Shown piece by piece: positions 1 through 5,479 of a DNA stretch of 16,722 nt. The first letter of the stretch is position 1. Every line of letters begins with the position of its first letter. The stretch spans positions 1 to 16,722 of the forward strand of contig JAHFJK010000018.1 of the NCBI GenBank assembly GCA_023245915.1. Direction: 5' to 3'. The translations under genes were made by a program, and so were the position numbers. Origin of the DNA: Candidatus Doudnabacteria bacterium. GTDB taxonomy: Bacteria > Patescibacteriota > Doudnabacteria > UBA920. The notes under the pieces are model-generated. The model saw nothing but the letters and a program-made list of their open reading frames with translations. It was not told the DNA's origin and made no database searches.

Positions 1-2
1 AG

Positions 3-95
3 TATAAAAAAAAGACAATGCTGAATATGGAATTGGCAAAGTCGTATAAAGACCAGAGAAAAACATTCTTTTTGCTGATCATAGCCTTATTGTAA
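3..95 (+). CDS. Possible 3' end of a gene, or a 25-aa hydrophobic-tailed ORF
   Basis: The frame is open from the window edge to TAA at 93-95. The first ATG is at 18. The C-terminal end is basic and then hydrophobic (KTFFLLIIALL), like a membrane segment. The stop lies just before the hairpin at 101-120, as expected for the end of a transcript. There is too little sequence to name a family, and it could be chance. Confidence 0.3.
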   Translation, partial: YKKKTMLNMELAKSYKDQRKTFFLLIIALL

Positions 96-96
96 C

Positions 97-121
97 ATAA
101 AAAACCGCTTGCGCGGTTTTA
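97..121 (-). terminator. Rho-independent terminator, possibly bidirectional
   Basis: A perfect 8-bp stem (AAAACCGC at 101-108, GCGGTTTT at 113-120) closes a four-base loop. On the minus strand it is followed by a run of T, so it suits the end of the TPR/tRNA-Thr transcript. The plus side has four T, so it may also stop the partial gene ending at 95. Confidence 0.75.
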
Positions 122-149
122 CTTCTAAAAGTAAATGTAATACATAACA

Positions 150-241
150 TGTGTCACCCTTCGCTAAAGCTATGGGTGGCACACTTCACTAAACTTAAAT
201 TCTGATTTGGCCGCAGGTCACACGAAACTTTAGTGAAGTGT
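150..241. repeat. Palindromic element abutting the tRNA-Thr 3' end
   Basis: Two structures are visible. The first is a hairpin at about 152-181 (TGTCACCC paired with GGGTGGCA, one G-T wobble). The second is a perfect 13-base inverted repeat, ACACTTCACTAAA at 181-193 and its complement at 229-241. The right arm ends on the first base of the encoded CCA of the tRNA. It resembles a small intergenic palindromic repeat more than a regulatory site. Confidence 0.55.
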
Positions 242-316
242 GGAGCCGACGATCGGAATTGAACCGATGACCTATTCCTTACCATGGAATTGCTCTACCA
301 ACTGAGCTACGTCGGC
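241..316 (-). tRNA. tRNA-Thr (anticodon GGU)
   Basis: Read on the minus strand this folds as a complete 76-nt cloverleaf. It has a 7-bp acceptor stem GCCGACG/CGTCGGC, a D arm GCTC/GAGC, an anticodon stem ATTCC/GGAAT around loop ATGGTAA (anticodon GGT, reading ACC and ACU), and a T arm ATCGG/CCGAT with TTCAATT. The discriminator is T and the CCA is encoded. It lies 66 bases downstream of the TPR gene on the same strand and may share its transcript, which would end at the terminator at 97-121. The cognate enzyme gene, thrS, is at the far end of this window. Confidence 0.95.
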
Positions 317-382
317 AGGTAGTTATTGGATTTTAGTTTTAATTTTGACTGAGGCGTCAGAGCTGAGCTGCTTGGCCATTAA

Positions 383-1132
383 CTATAGCTTATTTGTCGT
401 ATTTTTTTTCAGTTTTTCCAATACCTGCAAAAATTTAGGGTTTTTCGGTTCAAGTTCAAGAGCTTTTGTTAAAGTTTCAATCGCTTCGGCTGTCCTGCCG
501 GCCGACTGCAGGCTTTGGCCCAAATTATAATAACGGTTTGGCTGGGTGGAATCAAGAGACAGGGATTTTTGGTAATGCTCCGCGGCCTTGGCGAAATTGC
601 TGTTTTGATACCAGCAATAAGCCAATCTGGCGTGATAATCCGCATTCGCCGGCTGGTGGTTTACCAGGTACTGGTAGATATCTTGAGCGTCATTAATATT
701 TTCCTTTCCCAAATAGAATTTGCCAAAAGCGTCGTAATGGGCAAAATTTTTGGGTTGTTGTTTAATGATGTCCAAAAAGTAGCGCTCATTTTTTACTTCA
801 TGAAGAGTGGTGTTTTGAAAAGGTTTATGCAGCAGGGGCAGGGAGGCGTTGAAAATTTTTTTTATGCGGTAGCCGGCGGCGGCGTAAGGCTTTAAATCTT
901 TAGCCTCCAAAACAAAATTCCATAGCTTTTTTACGCCGACGCTAAGGCTAACTTTAATTCTGGAAATGGCCTGCGCCGGCAGGCCTTTTTCCAGCAGCTT
1001 TTTTGCCGCTGTGACATGCTCCGGATGCTCGTCTGCCATAGACGCTGCTTCCGGCAAATGCCTAAGGATGATAAGCAAAATCCCCAGGACCGAAAAAATA
1101 AAAATAATATTGGGCAGGATTTGGTAGGACAA
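383..1132 (-). CDS. Membrane-anchored tetratricopeptide-repeat protein
   Basis: A 249-aa protein with one N-terminal membrane segment (about residues 7-24) followed by a soluble helical part. From about residue 120 to 245 there are consecutive TPR-like helical pairs, the clearest being near 150-215 (YHARLAYCWYQNSNFAKAAEHYQKSL, split here as YHARLAYCWYQ and NFAKAAEHYQ; then YYNLGQSLQSAGRTAEAIET). TPR domains are protein-protein interaction scaffolds, so a role in assembling something at the membrane is a reasonable inference, but the partner is unknown. The start is TTG at 1132; the first in-frame ATG comes after the membrane segment and would remove it, so I prefer TTG. No Shine-Dalgarno site is seen. 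The start lies beside the palindromic stretch at 1137-1208. Confidence 0.8.
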   Translation of the reverse strand: MSYQILPNIIFIFSVLGILLIILRHLPEAASMADEHPEHVTAAKKLLEKGLPAQAISRIKVSLSVGVKKLWNFVLEAKDLKPYAAAGYRIKKIFNASLPLLHKPFQNTTLHEVKNERYFLDIIKQQPKNFAHYDAFGKFYLGKENINDAQDIYQYLVNHQPANADYHARLAYCWYQNSNFAKAAEHYQKSLSLDSTQPNRYYNLGQSLQSAGRTAEAIETLTKALELEPKNPKFLQVLEKLKKNTTNKL

Positions 1133-1136
1133 GAGA

Positions 1137-1208
1137 TTTAAATGAGTGATCAGGATTGATCAAGATTGACATGATTGTCTTCTGTATTCTTGCTCAATCA
1201 TTTAAATC
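1137..1208. repeat. Degenerate palindrome between tsf and the TPR gene
   Basis: The ends ATTTAAATGAGTGATC and, in inverse, ATTTAAATGATTGAGC form an imperfect inverted repeat about 72 bases long. The interior has further short GATCA/TTGAT words. It could form a hairpin in the tsf-TPR transcript but has no T tract that would make it a good terminator. Confidence 0.45.
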
Positions 1209-1231
1209 ATACTGAATCTTATTAAATTAGT

Positions 1232-1834
1232 CTAGTTTCCCAACACAAATCTGGCAAACCTCTTCACCACCACATTCTCCCCCATCTTTGCAACAGCTTG
1301 GGCTATTAAATCTTTGACTTTAATATGCGGATTTTTTACAAAAGGCTGTTCAAGCAAGCAGGATTCTTCAAAGTATTTGGCAATTTTGCCTTCCACGATT
1401 TTATTAAGAACTTCATCAGTCAGCTGCTTGTCCGCAGAAGCTTTAGCGGAAGCGGATTCTTTGTAGATTTCCTTTTCTTTTTCCACATCCTCTTCTGGAA
1501 CGTCAGCAATGCTTACGTACAAAGGGTTAACAGCCGCAATATGCAGCGCCAGTTCCTTGGCCAGAGTTTTAAAATCATGGGTCCTGGCTACAAAGTCAGT
1601 TTCGCAATTGACCTCAACCAGCGCACCTAATTGCGAGCCAGGGTGGATATAGGCTTCCACAATCCCCTCTTTGGCCACGCGGTCAGCCTTTTTATTGGCC
1701 TTTAGTGCGCCTTTTTTGCGTAAAAGCTCTATGGCTTTTTCTTTGTCGTTGTTGACTTCAGCCAGGGCGTTTTTAATTTCTAGAATGCCGGCGCCGGTAA
1801 GGTCTCGTAATTCTTTTATTAAATCTTTTGTCAT
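1232..1834 (-). CDS. tsf: Translation elongation factor EF-Ts
   Basis: EF-Ts is the guanine-nucleotide exchange factor that recycles EF-Tu in the cytoplasm. The 200-aa product has the N-terminal UBA-like domain (KELRDLTGAGILEIKNAL), the signature VEVNCETDFVAR that contacts the EF-Tu nucleotide domain, and a C-terminal coiled-coil/core end (CLLEQPFVKNPHIKVKDLI). I chose ATG at 1834; an in-frame GTG four codons upstream (1846) is possible. The gene follows rpsB by 92 bases, the usual rpsB-tsf order. The loop near residues 126-136 reads SASAKASADK. It is encoded by GC-rich sequence at 1431-1456 with short inverted arms TCCGC/GCGGA, where other EF-Ts proteins normally have an unrelated linker. 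It may be a small repeat-derived insertion. Confidence 0.95.
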   Translation of the reverse strand: MTKDLIKELRDLTGAGILEIKNALAEVNNDKEKAIELLRKKGALKANKKADRVAKEGIVEAYIHPGSQLGALVEVNCETDFVARTHDFKTLAKELALHIAAVNPLYVSIADVPEEDVEKEKEIYKESASAKASADKQLTDEVLNKIVEGKIAKYFEESCLLEQPFVKNPHIKVKDLIAQAVAKMGENVVVKRFARFVLGN

Positions 1835-1846
1835 TTTTTTGTCCAC

Positions 1847-1926
1847 TAATACCCTAATGTCCCGAATAACACGAACTTAAATTTAGTAAAATTAGTGTTA
1901 ATTCGTGAATTAGTGAATAAAATAAA
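1847..1926. other. rpsB-tsf spacer with TTCGTG/TTAGTG repeats
   Basis: This AT-rich spacer contains repeated short words, on the minus strand CACTAATTCACGAATTAACA and later AGTTCGTGTTATTC and TTAGTG, which make a degenerate inverted repeat. No terminator with a T tract is seen, so rpsB and tsf can be one transcript. GGG in AGGGTATTA near 1852 is the only ribosome-binding-like word before tsf. Confidence 0.4.
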
Positions 1927-2646
1927 TTATAATTGTTTTGTTTCTTCCCTAACTACTGTCTGTGCGCTGGCGCCTTCTTTTACAGCTTCCGATATTACAG
2001 ACGTCATGAGTTCAATGACTTTTGTCGCATCGTCGTTGGAAGGGATGGGAAAGTCAATTTTTTCCGGACTGCAGTTAGTGTCCACCAGGCCGATGATTCT
2101 GACTTTGCTTTTTTGCGCCTCTTTGACCGCAATGGCGTCGTGTTTAACATCGGTTACAAAAATTGCTTCCGGCAATTTTTTCATATTTTGGATGCCTTCG
2201 AATAACTTTTTTAACTTTTCAATTTCGCGCTCAATCAACAACCTCTCTTTTTTGGTGTAATGGCTTTCCAGTTCACCGGAAGCCTTTAAACTTTCCAATC
2301 TTTCCAGCTTGCGGATGGTTTTTTGAATGGTTTTAAAGTTGGTAAAGGTGCCGCCCAGCCAGCGCACGTTGACATACGGCATGCCGCAAACCACGGCCGC
2401 AGCTTTTACAATTTCCTTGCCCTGGCGTTTGGTGCCTACAAAAAGCAAGGTGCCCCCTTTTGCAGATAAATCTTTAGCAAAATGGGCAGCTTTTTCCAAA
2501 GCTTTTTTGGTTTGTTCCAAATCCAAAATATGGATATTGTTGCGCGTAGTAAAAATATACTGCTTCATTTTTGGGTTCCAGCGGCTGGCTGTATGCCCAA
2601 AATGCGCGCCTGCTTTAAGCAGGTCTATTAATGCGATGTCTTTCAT
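1927..2646 (-). CDS. rpsB: 30S ribosomal protein S2
   Basis: S2 binds the head-body junction of the small ribosomal subunit and is needed for S1 docking and initiation. The 239-aa length is normal. Recognisable stretches are the start (LLKAGAHFGHTASRWNPKMK), FVGTKRQGKEIV, VNVRWLGGTFTNFKTI, and PEAIFVTDVKHDAIAVKEA followed by GLVDTNCSPEKIDFPIPSND. The start is ATG at 2646. No Shine-Dalgarno word lies in front of it; instead a hairpin-forming repeat ends about ten bases upstream. It is first in the rpsB-tsf unit and is driven by the promoter at 2810-2838, giving a leader of about 155 bases. Confidence 0.97.
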   Translation of the reverse strand: MKDIALIDLLKAGAHFGHTASRWNPKMKQYIFTTRNNIHILDLEQTKKALEKAAHFAKDLSAKGGTLLFVGTKRQGKEIVKAAAVVCGMPYVNVRWLGGTFTNFKTIQKTIRKLERLESLKASGELESHYTKKERLLIEREIEKLKKLFEGIQNMKKLPEAIFVTDVKHDAIAVKEAQKSKVRIIGLVDTNCSPEKIDFPIPSNDDATKVIELMTSVISEAVKEGASAQTVVREETKQL

Positions 2647-2656
2647 GGTTGTGGTT

Positions 2657-2705
2657 TGTCATTCCGCTCACCCTCGCTTGCCGCTCGGGTTGGCTCGGGA
2701 TGACA
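2657..2705. repeat. REP-like palindrome in the rpsB leader
   Basis: TGTCATTCCG (2657-2666) pairs with CGGGATGACA (2696-2705) with one wobble. The middle holds further short GC-rich inverted words. The GTCATTCCG...GAATGAC end motif is the one that also flanks the GIY-YIG gene at 15931 and 16330. It lies in the 5' leader of rpsB, ending 11 bases from the start codon. Confidence 0.7.
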
Positions 2706-2726
2706 GAATGTTTTATCCTTACCTTC

Positions 2727-2772
2727 TATCCCGCGAATCCCGATACAGCACTCAGGCCTATCGGAACAGGAA
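2727..2772. repeat. Second palindromic repeat in the rpsB leader
   Basis: On the minus strand CCTGTTCCGATA and TATCGGGA flank GGCCTGAGTGCTG, giving a hairpin with a CCGATA/TATCGG stem. It is a different sequence family from the element at 2657-2705, so the rpsB leader carries two unrelated palindromes in tandem. Confidence 0.45.
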
Positions 2773-2809
2773 AAATGCGGAATATGTTTGATTAATTGAT
2801 ATTGAAAAG

Positions 2810-2838
2810 ATTATAGCAGGGGTTGACGAAATGCGCAA
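2810..2838 (-). promoter_or_regulatory. Promoter of rpsB-tsf
   Basis: On the minus strand TTGCGC (2838-2833) is followed after exactly 17 bases by TATAAT (2815-2810). A TG one base upstream of the -10 makes it an extended -10 (TGCTATAAT). The predicted start is near 2803. It overlaps the divergent rpmE promoter. Confidence 0.7.
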
Positions 2839-2851
2839 GAGAGGGTAAAAT
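2823..2851 (+). promoter_or_regulatory. Promoter of rpmE-prfA-prmC
   Basis: TTGACG (2823-2828), 17 bases, TAAAAT (2846-2851): five of six consensus bases in each box with ideal spacing. The predicted start is near 2858, leaving a leader of about 120 bases before rpmE. Confidence 0.75.
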
Positions 2852-2979
2852 TATGCTAATTGTTTTAATTATTCTAAGTGCCCTAAATAATTTCTAATGG
2901 TCGTCTAAGGACTTGGACATTTTAACTTTCGGCATTGGTCATTTTTTAGAACAATTAAGTTAATTTAGAGTAATTCCTT
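2852..2979 (+). other. rpmE 5' leader; no gene seen
   Basis: This completes the 333-base gene-free stretch between rpsB and rpmE. It is AT-rich, with a weak stem-loop around 2898-2927 (AATGGTC opposite GGACATT) and no Shine-Dalgarno word before the rpmE ATG. Autoregulatory L31 leaders are known in other bacteria; whether this one is regulatory cannot be decided from one sequence. Confidence 0.35.
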
Positions 2980-3240
2980 ATGAAAGCCTCCATCCATCCC
3001 CAATTTTATACAACTGCTTCAGTTACCTGCGCTTGCGGTAACGCTTTTACCACTGGTTCGACTTTTGAGAAGCTTCACACGGAAATTTGCAGCAATTGTC
3101 ACCCTTTTTACACTGGCAAACAAAAATTATTGGATGCGGCTGGTAATGTCGACAAATTTAAAAAACGCACCATTACAGCTACCCAAATTAAGGCTACCGC
3201 AAAGCCTAAAAAAGAACGCAAAGCAAGGGTTAAAAAATAG
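2980..3240 (+). CDS. rpmE: 50S ribosomal protein L31, zinc-binding type
   Basis: L31 sits on the central protuberance of the large subunit and helps bridge it to the small subunit. The start KASIHPQFY is characteristic, and the zinc ligands are visible as CAC (residues 18-20) and CSNC (residues 37-40), followed by HPFYTGKQK. The 86-aa length includes a basic C-terminal tail rich in Lys (residues 60-86), longer than the shortest L31 proteins. It is the first gene after the promoter at 2823-2851 and is separated from prfA by a 146-base stretch filled with paired hairpins. Confidence 0.95.
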   Translation: MKASIHPQFYTTASVTCACGNAFTTGSTFEKLHTEICSNCHPFYTGKQKLLDAAGNVDKFKKRTITATQIKATAKPKKERKARVKK

Positions 3241-3332
3241 CGGCAAAAATATTCTTCGACCAAAGTGGAGAAGATATTTTTGCCGAGAGCCAAACAATAG
3301 GTTCTCCATAAAGTCGAACGCTATTGTTTGGC
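3241..3332. repeat. Paired hairpin element with conserved tips (copy 1)
   Basis: There are two hairpins in a row. Hairpin A has perfect 12-bp arms CGGCAAAAATAT (3241-3252) and its complement (3274-3285) around the tip CTTCGACCAAAGTGGAGAAG (3254-3273). Hairpin C has perfect 12-bp arms GCCAAACAATAG (3289-3300) and its complement (3321-3332) around a 20-base tip that is the same sequence in reverse orientation (TTCTCC...GTCGAA). The stems are unrelated in sequence while the tips match. Related tips occur at 15689-15737. It starts directly after the rpmE stop codon and has no clear T tract. Confidence 0.75.
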
Positions 3333-3386
3333 AGAGTCATCGCCACTCTGTCTTGGAGTGGTTTTGTGTTAGAATGTAATCGTAAT

Positions 3387-4472
3387 ATGGATATAAGCTT
3401 TCAAAAAATTCTTGGCGAATACAACAAGCTGACAGAGCAGATGGCCTCATCAGCGGGTTTAGATATGGCTAAACTTGGCAAACGGCAGGCTGAGTTAACG
3501 CCGATTGTGGAAAAGATTTCGGATTATGGATTAAAGATTAAAGAGCTGGAAGATAATAAAAAGTTACTGGAAGATGGGGACGATCAAATAAAATCTATGG
3601 CTTTAGATGAGGCGCGCAGACTGGAATCGGAAATTTTGAATCTTAAATCTTGCATTGAAGAGGCTTTACTGCCCAAAGACCTTAACGATGATAAGAATGT
3701 TATTGTAGAAATTAGGGCAGGGGCGGGCGGCGATGAAGCTACCTTGTTTGCGGCGGAAATGTTTCGGGCTTATGGCAAGTATGCAGATGAGTTGAAGTTT
3801 AAAACTCACATTGTATCTTCCTCACGTTCTGAAGCCGGAGGGTTTAAGGAAGTTATTTTTGAGATCTACACTGTGTCAAAGAGAATCTTTGACACGGGTG
3901 GGGCGTATAGAATTTTTAAATACGAATCTGGTGTGCATAGGGTTCAACGGGTGCCGGAGACAGAAAAAAGCGGGCGCGTGCATACTTCCACAATTACTGT
4001 TGCTGTGTTGCCGGAGCTGGAAGCAAGCGATTACGCCATTGCCGATAAAAATTTGAAAATAGAAGCCACTACATCCAGCGGCCACGGCGGACAGTCGGTT
4101 AACACAACTTATTCCGCCATTCGTATAACCCATATTCCTACAGGCATAACCGCCCAGTGTCAGGACGAAAGGTCGCAAGCACAAAATAGAGAGAAAGCAT
4201 TGGCTGTCATTCGCGCGCGCGTAGCTGACCACTACCGCACGATTGAAGAAAAAAAAACGCGTGATTTAACTAAGTCCCAAATTGGCACTGGGGACAGATC
4301 GGAAAAAATCCGCACTTACAACTTCCCCCAGGACCGCGTAACCGACCATCGCATTAACCAGAATTTTAACCAGATAAATTTAATAATGGAAGGCAAATTC
4401 GGGATGGTAACATCAGCGTTACAAAAAGCCGATTTGGAAGTAAAGAAAGAAAGTTTACGAAGTACGAAATGA
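3387..4472 (+). CDS. prfA: Peptide chain release factor 1 (RF1)
   Basis: RF1 decodes UAA and UAG in the ribosomal A site and triggers hydrolysis of the finished peptide. The 361-aa protein has the usual helical N-terminal domain, the codon-reading tripeptide PxT as PET (residues 190-192) inside RVPETEKSGRVHTSTITV, and the catalytic GGQ at residues 234-236 (SSGHGGQSVN). ATG at 3387 gives a family-like N-terminus; an in-frame ATG at 3324 would add 21 unlikely residues over the repeat region. The gene itself ends in UGA, which RF1 does not read, so an RF2 or equivalent should exist. Residues about 162-170 (TVSKRIFDT) are extra relative to the usual family sequence between VIFEI and GAY, and are encoded by a palindrome. 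prmC follows after 13 bases. Confidence 0.95.
   Translation: MDISFQKILGEYNKLTEQMASSAGLDMAKLGKRQAELTPIVEKISDYGLKIKELEDNKKLLEDGDDQIKSMALDEARRLESEILNLKSCIEEALLPKDLNDDKNVIVEIRAGAGGDEATLFAAEMFRAYGKYADELKFKTHIVSSSRSEAGGFKEVIFEIYTVSKRIFDTGGAYRIFKYESGVHRVQRVPETEKSGRVHTSTITVAVLPELEASDYAIADKNLKIEATTSSGHGGQSVNTTYSAIRITHIPTGITAQCQDERSQAQNREKALAVIRARVADHYRTIEEKKTRDLTKSQIGTGDRSEKIRTYNFPQDRVTDHRINQNFNQINLIMEGKFGMVTSALQKADLEVKKESLRSTK
3871..3897. repeat. In-frame palindrome inside prfA
   Basis: GTGTCAAAGA (3873-3882), loop GAA, TCTTTGACAC (3886-3895): a perfect 10-bp inverted repeat, extendable by two more pairs with one wobble. It encodes the extra RF1 residues TVSKRIFDT. Confidence 0.65.
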
Positions 4473-4485
4473 TACGAACTTACAA

Positions 4486-5400
4486 ATGACCATAAGTCAT
4501 GTTTTAAAAAAATATCACACCGTTGAAATCGATTTGTTGCTTTCACATATCCTTGGCAAGCCCAGGGAATTTTTGTATATGAATGGGGGCAACAGACTAA
4601 CGCGGATGCAAACAAACAGATTAACACGGATGGTTAGGCGGAGATTGAAAGGTGAGCCGATAGCGTATATTTTGGGTTATAAAGATTTTTATGGGTTGCG
4701 ATTTAAGGTTGATCGAAGGGTTTTGATTCCGCGTCCGGAGACGGAGGAATTAGTTGACCTTGCCATTGCGAGTGCATCCGAAGCAATCTTTACAAAAGAT
4801 CGCCGCGTCGGCCAGGTAAAGCCCTGGCCTCCTCGCGATGACAGAAAATTTAAAATCCTAGATCTCGGAACAGGCAGTGGGTGTGTTGCTATAAGTATTA
4901 CAAAGGGTATAGGGTATAGGGTTAAAGAAATGGAAATTTTTGCGACTGACAAATCCCCTGCTGCGCTAGCTGTTGCCAAGCAAAACGCGAAAACGATTTT
5001 AGGAAAAAACTCCAATACTAGCGAGTATTGGAGTTTTTCGCGAATCAATTTTATCCACAGTGATTTGTTTAAAAATATCAGGGGCAAATTTGACTTAGTT
5101 GTGGCCAATTTGCCGTATGTGCCGTTGGCAGATTATAGATTAAAGATTAAAGATTTAAGATACGAGCCTCAGATGGCTCTTGTTGATCCTAAAAAAGATT
5201 TTGATCTTTATGAAAGATTTTTTAAGGAGTTGGCTTTTCCTAAAATTTTAAATCGTAAATCTTTAATCTATTTCGAAATCGATCCAAAAGCCAAACCTTT
5301 CATTGCCAAATGGGTAAAAAAATACCTTCCCCAAGGGAAAGTAAAATTTTACAAAGATTTCAACTATTTGTGGAGATACGCGGAAATTAAGTCAACATAG
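4486..5400 (+). CDS. prmC: Release-factor glutamine N5-methyltransferase
   Basis: PrmC methylates the Gln of the GGQ motif in release factors, using S-adenosylmethionine. The 304-aa protein has the helical N-terminal part ending in RRLKGEPIAYILG, FKVDRRVLIPRPETEELVD (split from the next part), the SAM-binding LDLGTGSGCVAISI (from residue 125), and the catalytic-site tetrapeptide NLPY (residues 208-211) in VVANLPYVP. The family norm is NPPY, so the second residue is changed. It lies 13 bases after prfA, its substrate gene. The protein is somewhat longer than usual because of several repeat-derived stretches: RLTRM twice near residues 38-49, a GC-rich palindrome at about 105-119, heptamers near 140-145, and a hairpin at about 174-185. 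Confidence 0.93.
   Translation: MTISHVLKKYHTVEIDLLLSHILGKPREFLYMNGGNRLTRMQTNRLTRMVRRRLKGEPIAYILGYKDFYGLRFKVDRRVLIPRPETEELVDLAIASASEAIFTKDRRVGQVKPWPPRDDRKFKILDLGTGSGCVAISITKGIGYRVKEMEIFATDKSPAALAVAKQNAKTILGKNSNTSEYWSFSRINFIHSDLFKNIRGKFDLVVANLPYVPLADYRLKIKDLRYEPQMALVDPKKDFDLYERFFKELAFPKILNRKSLIYFEIDPKAKPFIAKWVKKYLPQGKVKFYKDFNYLWRYAEIKST
4591..4632 (+). repeat. 24-base-period direct repeat inside prmC
   Basis: AACAGACTAACGCGGATG (4591-4608) and AACAGATTAACACGGATG (4615-4632) match at 16 of 18 positions and are spaced by 24 bases, so the frame is kept. The protein shows it as RLTRM-QTN-RLTRM. The TTAACACGGATG wording is typical of intergenic repeat tracts rather than of PrmC coding sequence. Confidence 0.6.
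4798..4842. repeat. REP-like palindrome in frame inside prmC
   Basis: GGCCAGG (4810-4816) pairs with CCTGGCC (4823-4829) around TAAAGC. The outer arms ATCGC (4799-4803) and GCGAT (4835-4839) also pair. Read on the minus strand it begins GTCATCGCGAGGAGG, the style of dispersed GTCATTGCGAGG repeats. It encodes DRRVGQVKPWPPRDD, just before the SAM-binding core. Confidence 0.7.
4904..4921 (+). repeat. Telomere-like heptamer tract inside prmC
   Basis: AGGGTAT-AGGGTAT-AGGG: two and a half copies of a seven-base unit, encoding KGIGYR directly after the first SAM-binding strand. The same unit makes up the arms of the dnaE element at 13116-13191. Confidence 0.5.
5005..5038. repeat. Perfect 15-bp hairpin in frame inside prmC
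   Basis: AAAAACTCCAATACT (5005-5019), loop AGCG, AGTATTGGAGTTTTT (5024-5038). The shape is that of a bidirectional terminator, yet it is wholly inside the open frame and encodes NSNTSEYWSFS, which I do not recognise as normal PrmC sequence. Confidence 0.75.
5136..5270. repeat. AGATTAA heptamer tract with an inverted partner in prmC
   Basis: 5136-5160 reads as seven-base units TAGATTA-AAGATTA-AAGATTT. 5241-5270 is a diverged inverse of it (13 matching bases, then about 9 of 12). The two arms frame about 80 bases of ordinary PrmC sequence. Low sequence complexity could explain part of the match. Confidence 0.35.
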
Positions 5401-5410
5401 GCTTGTTATT

Positions 5411-5446
5411 ATCTGAAAATTCCTACATTTGTAGGAATTTTCAGAT
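5411..5446. terminator. Bidirectional terminator between prmC and the deacetylase
   Basis: A perfect 17-bp inverted repeat (ATCTGAAAATTCCTACA at 5411-5427 and its complement at 5430-5446) lies between two convergent genes, ten bases after the prmC stop. T-rich stretches lie on both sides. It can end both the rpmE-prfA-prmC transcript and the deacetylase transcript. Confidence 0.75.
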
Positions 5447-5479
5447 TTTCATTTTAGGCTAAAGACTAAGGAACTAATT

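Noticed and set aside
3324..3386. N-terminal extension of RF1 from the upstream ATG
   Set aside because: The 21 residues have no family resemblance and come from the repeat-rich spacer; ATG at 3387 gives the expected N-terminus.
4470..4472. Recoded UGA (as in Gracilibacteria and SR1)
   Set aside because: TGA ends prfA and other genes at natural lengths and no core gene has an internal in-frame TGA, so the standard bacterial code is used.
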